The position numbers were made by a program, and so were the translations under genes. From positions 1,009,527-1,073,526 of the forward strand of contig JANPWX010000204.1 of the NCBI GenBank assembly GCA_024734555.1: a stretch of 64,000 bases of DNA, written 5' to 3'. This DNA is from Trochalopteron elliotii. Lineage: Eukaryota > Chordata > Aves > Passeriformes > Leiothrichidae. Below, in pieces: positions 13,103 to 26,965 of this stretch (within the stretch, counting starts at the first letter, position 1; every line of letters begins with the position of its first letter). The notes beneath the pieces are model-generated. The model did not search any database, was not told where the DNA came from, and worked only from the letters and a program-made list of their open reading frames with translations.

Positions 13103-13594
13103 GTTGCTCTGGAGAAATTACCAAAAAATCCAAAACTTTTACTTTATGGTTTGATAGATTGGCAATTAATTAACTTGTATCAGGACCTTCACACCCACAG
13201 GATCCCCAAGTTTCTGGATCAGTAAGGATTTGCTGTGGCCTCTTCTTTGCCTGGTCATTGTCTAGGTTGCTAACCCTTAGATTAGGAGGCAGGAAGTTAA
13301 AAATCTAAGAAAAAATTTTGCTTCCCATTACGTAAGGAAGGGGATCTCTTCATTTCTGGAAGGTCCTGACCTCCTTGTTTCTTCACCCTCATATTTTCAA
13401 TTACATTTTAGGTAAACTTGCACAGAAAGCAAATTGCGTGAGAAAAAATTATATGTTTAAGAAATAGAATCATGAAGAAAAAAAAAAAAAGTAGTCTACT
13501 TCTGCATAATTTGTCTTTTCTCAAGCAGTTATGTATGGCCTGATAGAATCTCCAGCTATAATACAAATAGTGAAATGTCTAACTATGACTGATC

Positions 13595-13755
13595 CCTAGG
13601 GAAGTGGTCACAGCAGCAAGCCTGCCAGAGTTCAAGAAGTGTTTGGACAATGCTCTCAGGCTCATGGTGACTCTTGGGCCTCTTCTGTGCAGTACTGGGA
13701 GTAGGACTCAATGAGTATTGTGGGTCCCTTCCAACTCAGGATATTCTATGATTCT
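13595..13755 (+). mobile_element. CR1 LINE fragment, 3' end, sense orientation
   Basis: A 5'-truncated CR1 non-LTR retrotransposon tail. The sequence runs from a GGTCACAGCAGCAAGCCTG-like segment through GTTCAAGAAGTGTTTGGAC to GGGTCCCTTCCAACTCAGG and ends with ATTCTATG followed by ATTCT (13743-13755), one and a half copies of the CR1 terminal octamer. There is no poly(A), as expected for CR1. Only the 3' untranslated part is present; no reverse transcriptase sequence remains. Confidence 0.92.
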
Positions 13756-16700
13756 CTAAACTGAAGAATACAATTGATAATACAAATAGGGTGTTTTCTC
13801 CATTTTTGACCACTATTACCAAAATTATGTCCTGCTGAGCCCTGCAGTCTGCTTCCTGTTTCTTAGAGTGCCCCTGTGTGGCCAGCACCAAGAAGATTAA
13901 GCACTGTCAACTTGTCTTATATGCTGTTCCTTCTAAAGCTACTAAAGTTATTTAATCTCAGCTTTCACAAGAAGAAAGATAATACCTACATCCCATAGTT
14001 ACAAGGGAGAAAAATTATAGATTTGGATCTCAGACTGTGAGGAAAGTAAGCATAAATTAAATTGTGGGGTTTTCCCTCCTAGTCTCAGGACTTCTAGGGC
14101 TGACAGCATTTTAAAGTTAGCTCACTATTAGATTTAGCAGAGAGTACTGATTACCATTGATTCAAAATTGCATTAAGGTAATCAGAAGGACAAGCGGGAG
14201 CCTCAGGTTTCCATGTGTCATGTATATATGTGCATATGCAAACCAAAAATATACATAGTTTTTTCACAAGTTGAAGACAGATCTCTGATGGAAAACCACT
14301 CATTTTGTTTACTTAAGGAAGAGTGTCAGGGTCTGGATCAGAAGCCCGAAATTCTAGCAGACTAGGTCAGTGGGTATGAATTCCAGAAAATTAGAGAATC
14401 TTTTTTAAAGTTGCTCATAGTACTATCAGAAGTTGATGCACGAAGCTGGAGTAAGACTAAACTGAAGGAATCTTCTGGAGTTTGTGATCGTTTTTATAAT
14501 TTAGTCTGTCTTTCCAGTGAAGTAGAAAGATCCACATGTCTTTCTCAGTTAAGGTGTTAGTCTTTGAGATCTAAGTAAGGTTAAAGTATTGGTTTATTGC
14601 ACAGAATTGGTTTAGACATTCTTCTGAAAAAGTAGGAATTGGAAAACTGCTTCTGTTTTAAAGAACTTGAGCTGAGAGTAACAAATTGAAATGTTCAGGT
14701 TGTTTTCCTAGCACTTGTAAAAATGGAATTTAATTTACCCTGGTTGTGACACAGTAAAGATTTTTAGTGGGAAAGGAAATAATGGATTTTGTGACATATT
14801 TTTAGAAACCGGTTAGGGGAAATAGTGTTATTGTTTGTGTGTTTTTATTTTAATTTTGTTTTTTGCATAACACTCACATGTAAGACTTCAAGATCTAGTC
14901 TCACTTGAAAAAAAATCCAACTCAATTTAATCCACTATGAAATTGAGCAGATCTAAAAAATACTTGAGCAGAAAATTCTGACCTTTCTGTGACAGCATTA
15001 TTTTAATAATAATAACATTTTAAGATGTTTACCTTGCAGTAAGACTGATTCTTCCTATTCCTTTAAAGTGAAGGCAAATAATTGTTACTACTAGCTGGTT
15101 TCAGTCAGAAGAAGGTGTGTCAGCAAGGGTTTGTGAAGACTGAAATATTGTGCCCAGCATCAGCGATGAGTCAGGGACAGAAGTAGATTGAACACCCTGC
15201 TGCCTTCCTCACCTGTCTGGAAAATTAGACAGACCTTCCTTTTCTGGAAGTGTTGGAAGTGTTCTCCCAAGGCTTCTGATGGATAACTACAAGTCCTCCT
15301 CAATATGATTTTCTTGGCTGTATATACTTACATTTTGCTTGTAAAAGGCAAACTATAAACATAAAAATTAGTCTCTTCCAAAGAGAAGATTTATAAGAAA
15401 AGGCAAAGGTAATAATGGAATATCTCACCCTGCAGTCTCTGCTGCTGCCAGTATTGTACCAGTGACTGGCAGGTGATTTACTGTGCTATATTAAATGACA
15501 TGTCTGCAGCAATATCTTCTTTCTGGAGTTTCTTCAGTTATTCCTAATTCTCATTTCTGACAAGCTCACTTATTTTTCAGACAGATACTCTCTTTTCTGT
15601 CAATGTTCTTTGTCAATTTTGTCTTTCCATAAGTTTTATACACATTAGTTCAAATTCTGAAACAAGTTATAATTGATTATCTGCTCAGAATCAGATGGAA
15701 TGGTGGGAAATAAATTAATTTTTAACATTGAGTTTGACTGCTTTCTGTGCAGATTAAAAAGTGTGCATTAGTGAATGTGGATCTGATGAGATTGTAAGGA
15801 TTAAAGTCTACATTTCAAGTAGCAGCAACAGCAAACTTGCTGAAAAAATAATGAGAATAAGCTAGTATTCTGCTTGCTGTTTGTTTAATGCTTAAGCAAA
15901 TATCATCATTGTTTTCAGATGAAGTTTAAAATACTTTTCCCCATAATTCATTCAGCATTTATAATTTCATGCTATTTCTTAATAACATATTATTGATCTG
16001 TTGTCCTCTGCTTTTCTGGAGATATATTCTACTCCTTAGTGATTTGAGTGATGATCATACGTACCTCATTGTCATATGTACACTTTTATTATTAGGTATT
16101 TAGATCATTTTCTATCTTCCTCATAGCAAAACTAGTGTCTGGTGACTCATTTACTAAATGTTTCCACTAATGCTAAACAAAACTGCTCTTTAATGAAGGG
16201 ATAATTCTTCCACTAGTTAAGTCCTCTGACAGCCTGTTTGTCTACCCGGCATTTCCCAGGTAATCTTTCCTGTGCTGAAGCTAAAACATTTTGTTATATG
16301 TGTTGTTTTATCAGTCTGTGATTAAAGATAGTGCTGAGCAATCAAATATATGAAACCACTAAGTGTTTTTAAATGGCTGAAGTCTGAAACATCTGAAGCA
16401 AAACACTATTTTCTTAAATTATCCTCTGTAAGAGCCAAGTGTATGCTTTGTTATTTCCTCTTCTGAGCACCACCAATGATGATATGTTCAAGGCATTGTG
16501 TTCCCAGCTGCTGATGCTGAAGGGTACTGCCTCCCCTTTGGTCTTCATTTGAGCACCTGAGCTTTATTTCATGCTGACTTCAGCTCTTGCCTGGGGTCAT
16601 TGGTCAGATTATTCACTTCTCCAAGATTCTAACACCCAAACAAAAGGCAGAGAGTAACGCTTTAACCAGAAGTAGTCCTTAAGGCTGTTTTCTGTGGCTC

Positions 16701-16759
16701 TGGGGTGTGTTGTACTTCTGAGTATATCCTCTGTATTGCTATTGCCTTTCTTCCCTTGA

Positions 16760-16783
16760 GGGGGTAAGGGGAGAGGGGCAGGG
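16760..16783 (+). other. Canonical G-quadruplex motif, sense strand
   Basis: Four G runs of 5, 4, 4 and 3 bases (16760-16764, 16768-16771, 16775-16778, 16781-16783) separated by TAA, AGA and CA. All loops are three bases or fewer, so this fits the G3+N1-7 rule with short loops, the class expected to be most stable. It lies in the sense strand of a PTPRT intron, so it would also be present in the pre-mRNA. Confidence 0.7.
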
Positions 16784-17457
16784 TGTAGAAAAGACATGAT
16801 AATCTAAAATTGTCCACTTAGCCTACTTTTTCAACTCTCGATTAGAAGTTGTTCTCTTACGTGTGCTGATGCTTCTGAGTAACAGCTCACAGCTCAGTTT
16901 TATGATTAACTGATATTTTAGCAGCAAAGGAGGTCAATAGTTCAGCCTGTCCAGAGCTTAATATATGTACACAGTGGAATTGCTTGCTCCTACTTTACTG
17001 AAGTTCAGCACAAGGGTGTGATTTTTCAGAAAAGCATGAAGAATTGTAGAACAGTTGGAGAAAAGAGTGCTGTGTATTTGCAATTTTTTTTGGTTTTGAT
17101 AGTGAAATGAGTAAGGGCAGGGGGGAAGCTTTATACCTTTAGCAGAGCTCAGAAAGGAAAAATATTTATCAATGATATTATTATTTTTACTATTGTCATT
17201 ATTGTTATTTCAATGTTCAAAATCATTATCCATCACAGAGACCTGCTATTGGTAACAGTCAGCCTCAAGGCAGGAGAGCAGGAGGTGCTGGTTCAGCCAT
17301 GCAATGCTGGCACATGAACACCCGGCAGGTGAAGGCTTGGGAGCTGGGCTGCTTTGTGCTGCCCTTTCAAGTGCAGAATGTTTGTGTACATTGTCCACAT
17401 GTATTAATTTCAAAAACAATATACACAGAGTACGGGATACTGCTGAATTTTCCCTCT

Positions 17458-17490
17458 AACAAACAAACAAACAAAAAAACCCAAAAAACC
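17458..17490 (+). repeat. CAAA/AC-rich simple repeat
   Basis: Three to four AAAC units followed by AAAAAAACCC and AAAAAACCC. Low-complexity, complementary in character to the G/T tracts elsewhere in the window. Confidence 0.8.
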
Positions 17491-20400
17491 CAGAGCATGG
17501 AAAAATATTGGAAAACAAAAGCAAGTTCAAAGGCTTTGATCATTGTCTTGGGATTTATAACAGAGAGACCCCAGAGGGGTTGCATTGAGAAAGTGACCCT
17601 GCATGGCCATCTGGAGAACTAAACTGTTGTTGTGGTTACATAAACATTGTAAATTATTTTTAAAATGAATGGAGGGGCATTTTAAAATGAGAGCGACATT
17701 GCAGTATAGAATCTGTATGTGCTGATGTAGGATGTGTACAATGCTACTTCATTCAGTGTTTGTTGCCTTTTGAACTTGCAGAGCTAAGGCAGAGGGTTGA
17801 GGGTGGGGACCTGAATTTGTAGGCTTTGCTGTGTGCTGTACAAGAGAATTTAGGAATATGAGGCAATGTATTTATAAAATTGGGTGGTGTCAACATCACA
17901 GGAGGTTCCTGGAATATACAGCACTGAACACATAAGTGGTGCTCTTTGTTTGTGTCCCTTGCAGTAGAGCAACTGCAATTGATTAAAGCTTTAAAAGCTA
18001 ATAAAATACAGATAAGTGAATAATTTTCAACCATTTTTTTTTTAATGGGGACAGAGAGAAATATTTATCTTTACAGAAAAACAGCTGTCTTCATGTTTCA
18101 AGCAGAATTTTTATCTTATTTCCCTCAAAGTAGGTATTATTATGGACTTAGACTATAGCTTCAAGGGCAATGTGAATATATTTTGAGTGCTTAAATTACA
18201 TGTTTTTATTGCTCATTTTTTTGTTGTTAACGGTTTGAATGCATTTAAAAGATAAACTAAATATTAACAACTTGAAACTAAATTAATATGATACTTCTAA
18301 AAATTATTTTACATTTGTCATTCCAGAAGAGCCCTCATTACACCAATATTTATAAGTCGCTGTTGTTTTTACAAATGTGTTTGGCACTTGTGACTGTTTC
18401 TGGGCTTTTGGCCAGGTAGTAATTGGAACCATTTAAGGTCTTGCTATCAAATTCCAAATGCACCAGTCTTGTTCCATATAGATTTACCAACTGGGTGTGA
18501 TATGGGGAGGTGGAGCAGAGAGATGCTTAAACAATGGGAAAAGTCTGGACTAAGGAACTTCATCATATTCCTGTTAAGACTGAATAGTGGAATTCCTATT
18601 GAGAAGGCATCCTGTAGAAGAGCCATCTGGTTTGGACCATCATCTGGCACCAACAACCATGCTCTGCTTTTTGTACTGCTTGCCACTGCAGAGATATCCA
18701 TACCACATATAGAATCCTAATGATGCTTATATCCATAAGAAAGGACTATAGTGCAGCTGACTTACCTAGCAAGAGCCCAGGCAGACTGCCCAGCCAAGTT
18801 CTTGTCAGATTGTGTAAATTAAGCATGGTATCCTCTATTTCAAAGGAGTGCAATGCTGATGACTCAGTTGAATTGGCAGTAAACGGCAAGTTCAGACACT
18901 GACCTCGCCTAAATTAGTTTTCAGCTTTTTTTTTGTTTGCTGTATTCAGCCTTGCTTAGTATCATTTCTATGGTAGTTGCAGCTGCAAGTTCCCTCTGCG
19001 CTAACTGGAAATTTTCTTCCTGCAACATTGCAAATGCTGTGTTATGCAAGACATGGGTTTCCTGAATTGTTTCATGCTTCATTTTTGGAAAGAGTTTTGT
19101 TGATGGCTAGTTTTCTATAGTATGGTATCATATTCAACCGTAAATCTGATGCTCTTCACTTAGAGTTAGGATAGCAGACGTAGGGAGGTGGACTCCTCTA
19201 GCATGGCCACCCACATTTCAAGGCCTCTGTTGTGTGCAGTGGCCTCTTCTGCCCTCTTTCCGAAGTCTCTACCAGGAGGCGGTGAGGGATGAGTAATCTA
19301 CACCAAGACATGGTTGTGCTCATTGGCACTTTACACACTGGTCAGTCAAAGTTTTAAACAGCAAAGACTGTTTAAAGTTACTGGCTCTCTTAATGGTGAA
19401 GGACACGAGGTCGAGGTGTGGTAGAGGCAGGGAGAGGAAAAGGAGTAGCTGCCAACACCACATACCACGCAGAGCTCCTCTGTCCCAAGGAATTTCTCCA
19501 TCTCTTGCCTCACCTTGGTTTGTTTGGTGGCTTTTCCCAGAGCAGAGCATGCCACAGCACACTGAGACCACCATGATTTATCCAAAGTGCATGTAACTAG
19601 TCAATAGATCACACTTCCGAGAGGAGCACTGTCTGTGGCAAGAAAATATATTGCAGTACATTAATCCGCAGTGCCCATTCCAGGTGTAAAAGAATGGATG
19701 TGGGCAATAATTCATATTGCAGCACTTGAAAGTGCTGTGGGAGCACCCAGGCCAGATAACTCACAGCCTGATTAGAGCTCCTGCAAAGTTAGGGGACTGA
19801 TGTTCACAGATTTTTGGTCTGTGTCTGCTTCTTAAAAAAATTACTGCAGGTTGAAATAATCTTTCCCTTTTAGAAGACTGGAGCTCTTTTTTTGAACTGT
19901 GACTTCTATTTTTAATTTCAGCTGTATTTTTTTTTTTTTATTAGCATGATTGATTGGTGTGTTTGATGCTTTAGTTTGGTTTCATAATTACGGTTTCTCA
20001 ACTGTTCAAGAATGCAATATTAATTTTATAGTGTTTGAGAATTGGTAAGTACATAAATAAAACAAACTTTTATAGGACTGCCTTTTATTGTATTTTCATT
20101 TATCGGTCTATTAAAAATTAATCAGGGAAAATTTTAATAAGGTTTTTTAAGTTGCTGTGATCATTGCAGCACTAAAGTATTTTGGAAGCATACTAATTTT
20201 TTCAGTTATTTTGGCACTATTGGCAGAGTAGTGTGGATTAGATATGGAAGGCTGTGAGTAGCAGGAGTGGAAGGGTGGAAGAGGAGAGCAGTACCAGCAG
20301 CCTGTGCTGTGGCAGGGGATGTTGATGAGATTTACCAAATGCATTCAATATTTTTCCTCTCCTCCCCATGAGCCTCTCTCCAAAGCCATTACAAAGACAT

Positions 20401-20779
20401 AATTTCATTCTTCCCAAAAGCCCTGGTTCTTACAGACGTGAATTCTTTGGACTTTCTTCTGCTAGATAAATATTTGGTTTTTATTTAATTCTTGTTTGCT
20501 TTTTTATTTTTTTAATTCTGTTTCATTTCAATAGTGAGCAGCATAATTCTTTTTACCTAATTTGAACCTGGACTGTATGAAGCAGAACTGAGTGAATTTC
20601 ACTCTCTTCACTTTATTTCTTAGTAAATCCTCCTGCTGGTGCTGAGAGGGAGAATGGACCATGTGGTGCTTTTGTATGGAATGATAATGAAATAGCCTCT
20701 ATTTTAACACAATTGAGATCAAGTTACACCTCAGGTGATCAGTAGGTCCAGAAAACTAAAAATGACTTGTCAAGCCTCT

Positions 20780-21260
20780 TAGTATTACCTGGTTTGTTTG
20801 CTGTTTTCAAATAAAAATCTGGAGCAGCCCTGGAAAGCTCCAGATGACTTGAAAAGCAAGCATTAAAAATACTGACATGAAGGCTCAGGATCACCCAATT
20901 AATTAAAAGCTTGTCATCTTGACTTTAATTCTGAACAGAATAATGGAGCAGCCAATACCAAGCTTGATTAATGAAGAATTAAAGAAGTAATATAATTAGA
21001 GACAGTCAACAGATTTATAGAATGCTCTTGTCAAAATAACTTGATTTTTTAAAAATTAAATTACAGATTTGGTTAATAAAGCTGATATTGTTCTTCACTA
21101 ATGCATTTAATTTGATATAAGGCATTTTGATTAAGAAACCAGAATAAAATCAACTTAAATGGAGAAGAACTGGCTTATATATCTAAAACTGGCTTTGTGG
21201 ATTAATTGAATAAACACTTCTGTTTGTGCCCTATCAGGAACAGTTCCATGTAATTTATAA
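20780..21260. promoter_or_regulatory. Candidate conserved non-coding element, AT-rich with many ATTA cores
   Basis: The block carries an unusual number of intact homeodomain-type cores, including AATTAATTAA at 20897-20906, TTGATTAATG at 20964-20973, GAATTAAAG and TTTGGTTAATAAAG, with few homopolymers and no transposon match. Vertebrate developmental genes and their long introns often hold enhancers of this composition. Function is inferred only from word content. Confidence 0.3.
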
Positions 21261-24200
21261 AGAGACTGTAACTATGATAAAGTTGACAAATTACAGAATA
21301 TTATGAAACTGGTAGAAAAAAAAAAGCCACTTGAAAAAAGACTTGAGTTCTAATTTACAGTGGTTTGAATTGGCTAAATCTTATCTATGTTTCAAGTACA
21401 ACATTTGCAGTATAATAAAAACAAAGTAGGCCATATGTACAGAGTGGGAAAAGAGATCTGAGATTCATGGACCATTAGGGCTGAGACTTAGGCACTGGAA
21501 CTAGAAGAGGTCCTGTAGTCCTTGGCAAAATTTCCCACTCTTTCCTTAACATTGGAGAATGTTTTAAAGCTTTTGAAGGTGTAATCTCGAAATTACTTAC
21601 CAAATTAATTTTCTTCTGACCCGAGTCTTTTATCTCCATCTTTCCAGCCCCTCTCCAAATATGTATAGCATCCTGTTCTATAGAATTAAAGGTATGGCAT
21701 TGTGCAAGGGTTTGTTTTCAGGAAGATTAGGAAACCAAAATAAAAATAATCTGACACAATATTGAATTCTGGAAACAAAATCTTGTTGTTTATATGTGAT
21801 GTGACCAGAATTAATACTGAGTTTAGGGATACAGACATGATTTAGACAGTAATTCCTTGTGGGGTTGAAATTTATTTTCCTTGTTTCACATCTCCAAATC
21901 AACTACATAAGCTTTTTATTTCTGTGTATACTATTATTTTTCATTTCAGATTACCTTTGAAAACTATTTCATTTTATGTATTTTGTTTTTCAGGTCATTA
22001 ATTGCTAAAAGCTATTTCATTACCCTTGGAAATAACAACATGCTAAATTATGATTCAGATAATTAAACATTTCAGATTCTATAACAGTACCATAAGTACG
22101 TATTTTGCAGTTTATTACCTTTATTTTGGAGAAATTGTGCTCAATGATAGGGACTGGTGAAAATATATTTGACAATCTACTTTCTTTTGTCTGCAAAATG
22201 AACTCTAACAATTTGGCTGAAATGTCAGAGCATGAGCATCCACTGGGAGTAGGGCATGCTCTATTCACAGTTCACAACCTGTAGTAGTTACATGATTACA
22301 AACAAATAAGCCAGTTGAGTTAGTACCATGTTTCCTTAAAGTAATGACCTTTGAAGACAGTGCAGAACTGGATTTCAAGAAACCTCCTCTCTGTTTATGG
22401 CCTTTGGCATCACCTTTGACAAACCAGTTCACTCTGGTGTCTCATTCCTATTTAGAAAGCAGGGTTGACTATGAACATTTCCCCAGCAATTTTTCTCAAA
22501 TTTATTTACCTCACATTATTTTTTTTTCAGAGCAAGCACTTTTCTTACTTTTGTTGTGCTGGCTGCAATGAGATCTTGGATTTATCTGTCTGAATGCTAA
22601 GTATTTTGTAATGAGAATCTTAACAATGAAGATCATATGTAAGAGTTAATATTTTTAATTATTCAGTGACAAGTTTTATCACTGATGTAGTGTCTGCATT
22701 CAGCTCTTAATGTGACCAAGAGCTCTTTGTCTGTCAATTCAGAGTTGACTTTTGGTGTGGACTTGATATAATAAGGGGTGGATGGGGAGTGTGAGAAGAA
22801 TGCAGCAAACATACTATATAGAAATCAGTAGAGATCAATTTATTCCTGAAGTTGTTGTTTGGGGTTTTTTTGGCTTAGCCCTTGTCTATTATCAGCTGAA
22901 TAGCTATAATTAAGGATCATGCAAGTTGAGCATGTTCTTTTTTTTCCTGTGTGTCTGCCACTTCACCTCAAAGACTTCTTAGGTTGCCATTTCCAAGTTT
23001 TCTTTTTCTGATGCTCAGCGTTTTGTGTTGGGTTTTTCTTGTTCCTTTTTTAACACAACCATACCTCCCCCTTCATCCCCAGCTATTCCTTCCCTTCAGC
23101 CTTAAAACAGAATTCAAAAGTTTAAAGCAAATATAGGTGCTTCTGTCTAAACAGTGAATGAGGGAATGAATACTATGTTGTAGAATTTATTCATATGGCA
23201 TAATATGCCTGTAGGTTTGCAGTTCATATGGTGATGAATATAGTATAAGAACTTCTACAGAAAAGAAACAAGTAAAAAGTTTTTTAGATGTGGCTTATCT
23301 TGCCTAGCAGTACTTGGAAAAGGTGGGGAATGTGTATTTGAATGACAAGTAAAAATGGTAGACATTTTTCATTGTCACTTTATTGTGGGGCATATTCAGA
23401 GCATATACACATATTTTATACAATGAGAAAAAATATATACAACAATATGATTGTGTAGAAATCAATAAACCATGATGTTTATGCCTTTCTTTGAATTATT
23501 TAGTCTTGAATTTACTAGTTGTCATGTGCATTAAATTAAAGCAGTTCACAAATGTAGGTTTTTTTCTCCTGTGTTAATTTGATCTGGTCCCACAGTGGGG
23601 AAAACAGTGCTATCATTCTTCAATATTGCTTTCACAAATCAGCTTACTGTCTCTGTGTTTAAGAAAGGAGTTGCAAATTTAAGGTGGGAATTCTAAGTCT
23701 TTACAATAATTTCTGCAATGGCTCTAGGTGATTTAAAGATCTGTTAAAAATAGATACAACATGGGTGAGGCTTCAGCTGAGCTGCTGCATCCCATGGCAT
23801 GCAGGTTCTGTGGAAGCCATAATCTTCCCATGCCTTGTGGGCAGACTTAAAACTAGAAAATATCAGATGCTCCTGTTATGCATTTTTTTGTCCTAAAACT
23901 AATCTCTTGGACACTTTACATTATTCTCTCCATAGACACATGTGCCAATGTGTGTTTTGTCCACCTCTGAAGAGCAGCCATCCTGTTCTGGTAGTTCTGT
24001 GTAAAGCACTATGGGTATGGGTATGATGGGCAGGCTTCTTTCTGCCTGTCTAGACCATAACACAGGCTAGGAAACAAATATGCAGCAATTGTAGTAAAGA
24101 ACAATAGTTGCAAAAAACCCCTTTTAGTATTTGCAGTCTGTCTTTTTGGCCTTGAATTGCATAAAATCTACCTTTTAATATCCTTCTGTTTTTCTCACCA

Positions 24201-26928
24201 TCATTCTTTCTGTGTTTCATGCTATGCCTTACTCCGTCTGATGTGGACTTGTAGTGGGGGTTAAATATAGCACTGACAACTCATGAAGAAACCCTTTTGT
24301 CTCTGGTGCTAAAGGTCTGTTTTTTGGAGCAGGGTTTGCTGAGTTGTTTTCTGCACAGAACAGTTAGTTGCTGGTGTGAGAAAATGGGATACTGGAAGCA
24401 CTGCAGCTCCTGTAAAAGAAGTTCCTCTTGGTGAACATGATGGCATTTAAAAAAATATGAAAGTCATTGTAGATACATTTTGTTGCTTGAAAATTTAATA
24501 ATTCAATCGATTTCTTTGAATTTAGCAACATCAGGAGTAGTCCCCTTTATGATAAACAAGAACATAAAGGAGGACATGGCTCTGGGCACATTAAGATTCC
24601 TTGATACTGAGGTCTGAGCATCCTTGCACAGAGGCAGCATTGGGAAGCCGAGCTCTAATATAGTGTCCAGCTTCTAATAGTTTAATTTCTGCAAGTAAAG
24701 TGTGACTTTTCATCCTTGGTAAAGTGAGTGCCTAGCTATTTAGCAAGGGACAAAGCATAATGCCATCATTGGAGAGATGTATTGTCAACTTGGACAGGTG
24801 ATATTTAAGGACCCTGAAGAGAGAAATGACCTGGCGGTGTAACAAGACATATCACAAGTGACTGTCTCAGAAAGAATGAGAACAAGACAGACAATTTCCA
24901 TTACTTCTCAGTGTTAAGGTACTACCATTATGCCCTAAACAACCACACGCTCCAAGCAATAATCATGCACTGTCTTCTTCTGTACTAATATGAAACTGGA
25001 ATTCAATCTCTTTGACACATATTGCTTCAGCTTGTCTTGTCAAGTTGTTTCTCTGCTGGAGCTCAGCTGATGTATGGCAAATGGGCTTTGTACACTGACT
25101 GAGATGGGGAAATAGTTATCCAGTTTCCTTTGATGCTGGCTGCAGAAGTGCTGAGGATATGCTAGAAGAAAGAGGCTTTGCTTCTTGTAGCCTGTAAGTT
25201 ATTGCCAGTTAGGAAATCAGTGAAACCACAAGTAGTTCTTTAAACTGATTCCTCTTTTGCACTCCCTTTCCAGTCTGATCTGAGTACCCTGTTAGCTGTG
25301 TACTAATCCCCATAATACCTTGGAGAGAGGCAAACGTTCTTTTTCCACTGTCTTCCCATGAGTGTGGAAATCCAGCACACACTGGGTTTGATGGCAGGAT
25401 TTTGTGCTTCTTTTCGTTTGTTTTTTTTCCAGTGGGAACCTGTACTTGCAGTAGCTGATAATCGAGTCTCTATATCTTTTGTATCAATCAGGTCCTGCCT
25501 GTCAATTACAATATCCACTGTCATTATGGTATTCTGCACATTGGCGAAATATATTTTATAATAAACTTGTTTTAATTCTGAGTGGATGAGTACTATGTTG
25601 TAACTGTTAGAATTCTCATAAGGAGAAATTAAGTTACCATGTATTTAAAAATGAGGAAAATATAGAACATCCTCCATTGTCAGTACCATCCTGGAATCTG
25701 CTGTTTTTTCTTAACCTGTGGTGTAGTGGACAACTCACTAATTCCATATTTGAAATATTTGAAAATTTAAAATACTTGATCTGAGTCAGATACAAGAACA
25801 TTTTAAATACTCCATATGTTATGTGTATTCAGAATAACTTTTTTAGTAACTCAATATCTATTTATTATGCTTCTGTTTCTGTTTTTTCTAATTTTAAAGC
25901 AGTCATGTAAGTTTTTCCTTAGCTGACTGCACCAGTACAGAAAACTGATAAATTGCCCTACTGTATTCTGGATCATATAGTAGATTAATAAACTCATATT
26001 TGGCAAACATGAGTAGCTTACAGGCCAGGCAAACCTTTCAGGATGTTCTCTGATGAATGCCTGGTGGACCATGTGCTTTTATGTACAAAATATGTGAGAG
26101 GGCTCGTACAGCAAGACACCAGTGCTGCAGCACTTACTTGCGTCTATAACTGTCAGTAAGGAGTATTCTTAGATATGCCTTTTGTGATCTAGTTTGATTA
26201 CTTAAAATTTGTAAGTACAGGAAAAAAATATATATATTTGTATTTATTGCTCTTTTTTTAGCCTGTGCTCCCTACATTAGCTGACATTCTATTTTTATGT
26301 CTAGATTTTTCCATTTTGCCTCAAGGACAATAATATTATAATGCATATGCATAAGGAAATTGAATGAAGGTTGTTACTGATATCTCAAAGGTGGCATTTC
26401 TTAACTTTTAAATACTTTATTTTGTTCTTTTACTGCAATATAGCTTTTGTGCATATAATTTGCTATAAACAACAACAGTAGACATGAAGACCCTTCAAGT
26501 TCTTTCACTTGACAGTTTCTTCTGGCCGTTAGAGAAAAAGAAAATTAATAAAAAATGTGTTTTGACATCTGAAAGAGAATTATTTCCCTTAAAATGCATA
26601 AAAGATGCAAACTCTTAAATTGCTTGAGTTTGCACATTTTGAAGCTGAAAATGAACCCCTTAAAACATGGGAAGCTGGACAGAGCAACGCAGATCCAACC
26701 AATATGGTCAGCATACGTTCTCCTGTTTATTCAGTCTAAAATGGCAGGTTATATACACTTCAATATAGTTTACAATTACAGATATTTTCTCACTGGTATA
26801 CAGCACAAGGAAAAATGCAAATAGACATTGTTTATCTCATTCTTAAGGTGGTTGAAGTGTTCACACTACAAACTGTACCTATTAATATCTAGAAAAACCA
26901 CTGTCCTACAATAATACCTTAACATAAT

Positions 26929-26965
26929 TTCTAACTGCGCCACATACTTTTCTAACTGTGCCACA
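26929..26965 (+). repeat. 16-bp near-tandem duplication
   Basis: TTCTAACTGCGCCACA (26929-26944) and TTCTAACTGTGCCACA (26950-26965) differ at one base, a CpG in the first copy and TpG in the second. The period is 21 bp. Confidence 0.7.

Larger units (their letters stand above)
13756..20779 (+). other. Intronic stretch without recognisable gene
   Basis: Unique-looking AT-rich intron apart from the G-quadruplex motif at 16760 and the CAAA repeat at 17458. A reading frame at 17299-17622 runs through that low-complexity CAAA repeat and is not credible. I see no CR1 or LTR copy here. Confidence 0.7.
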
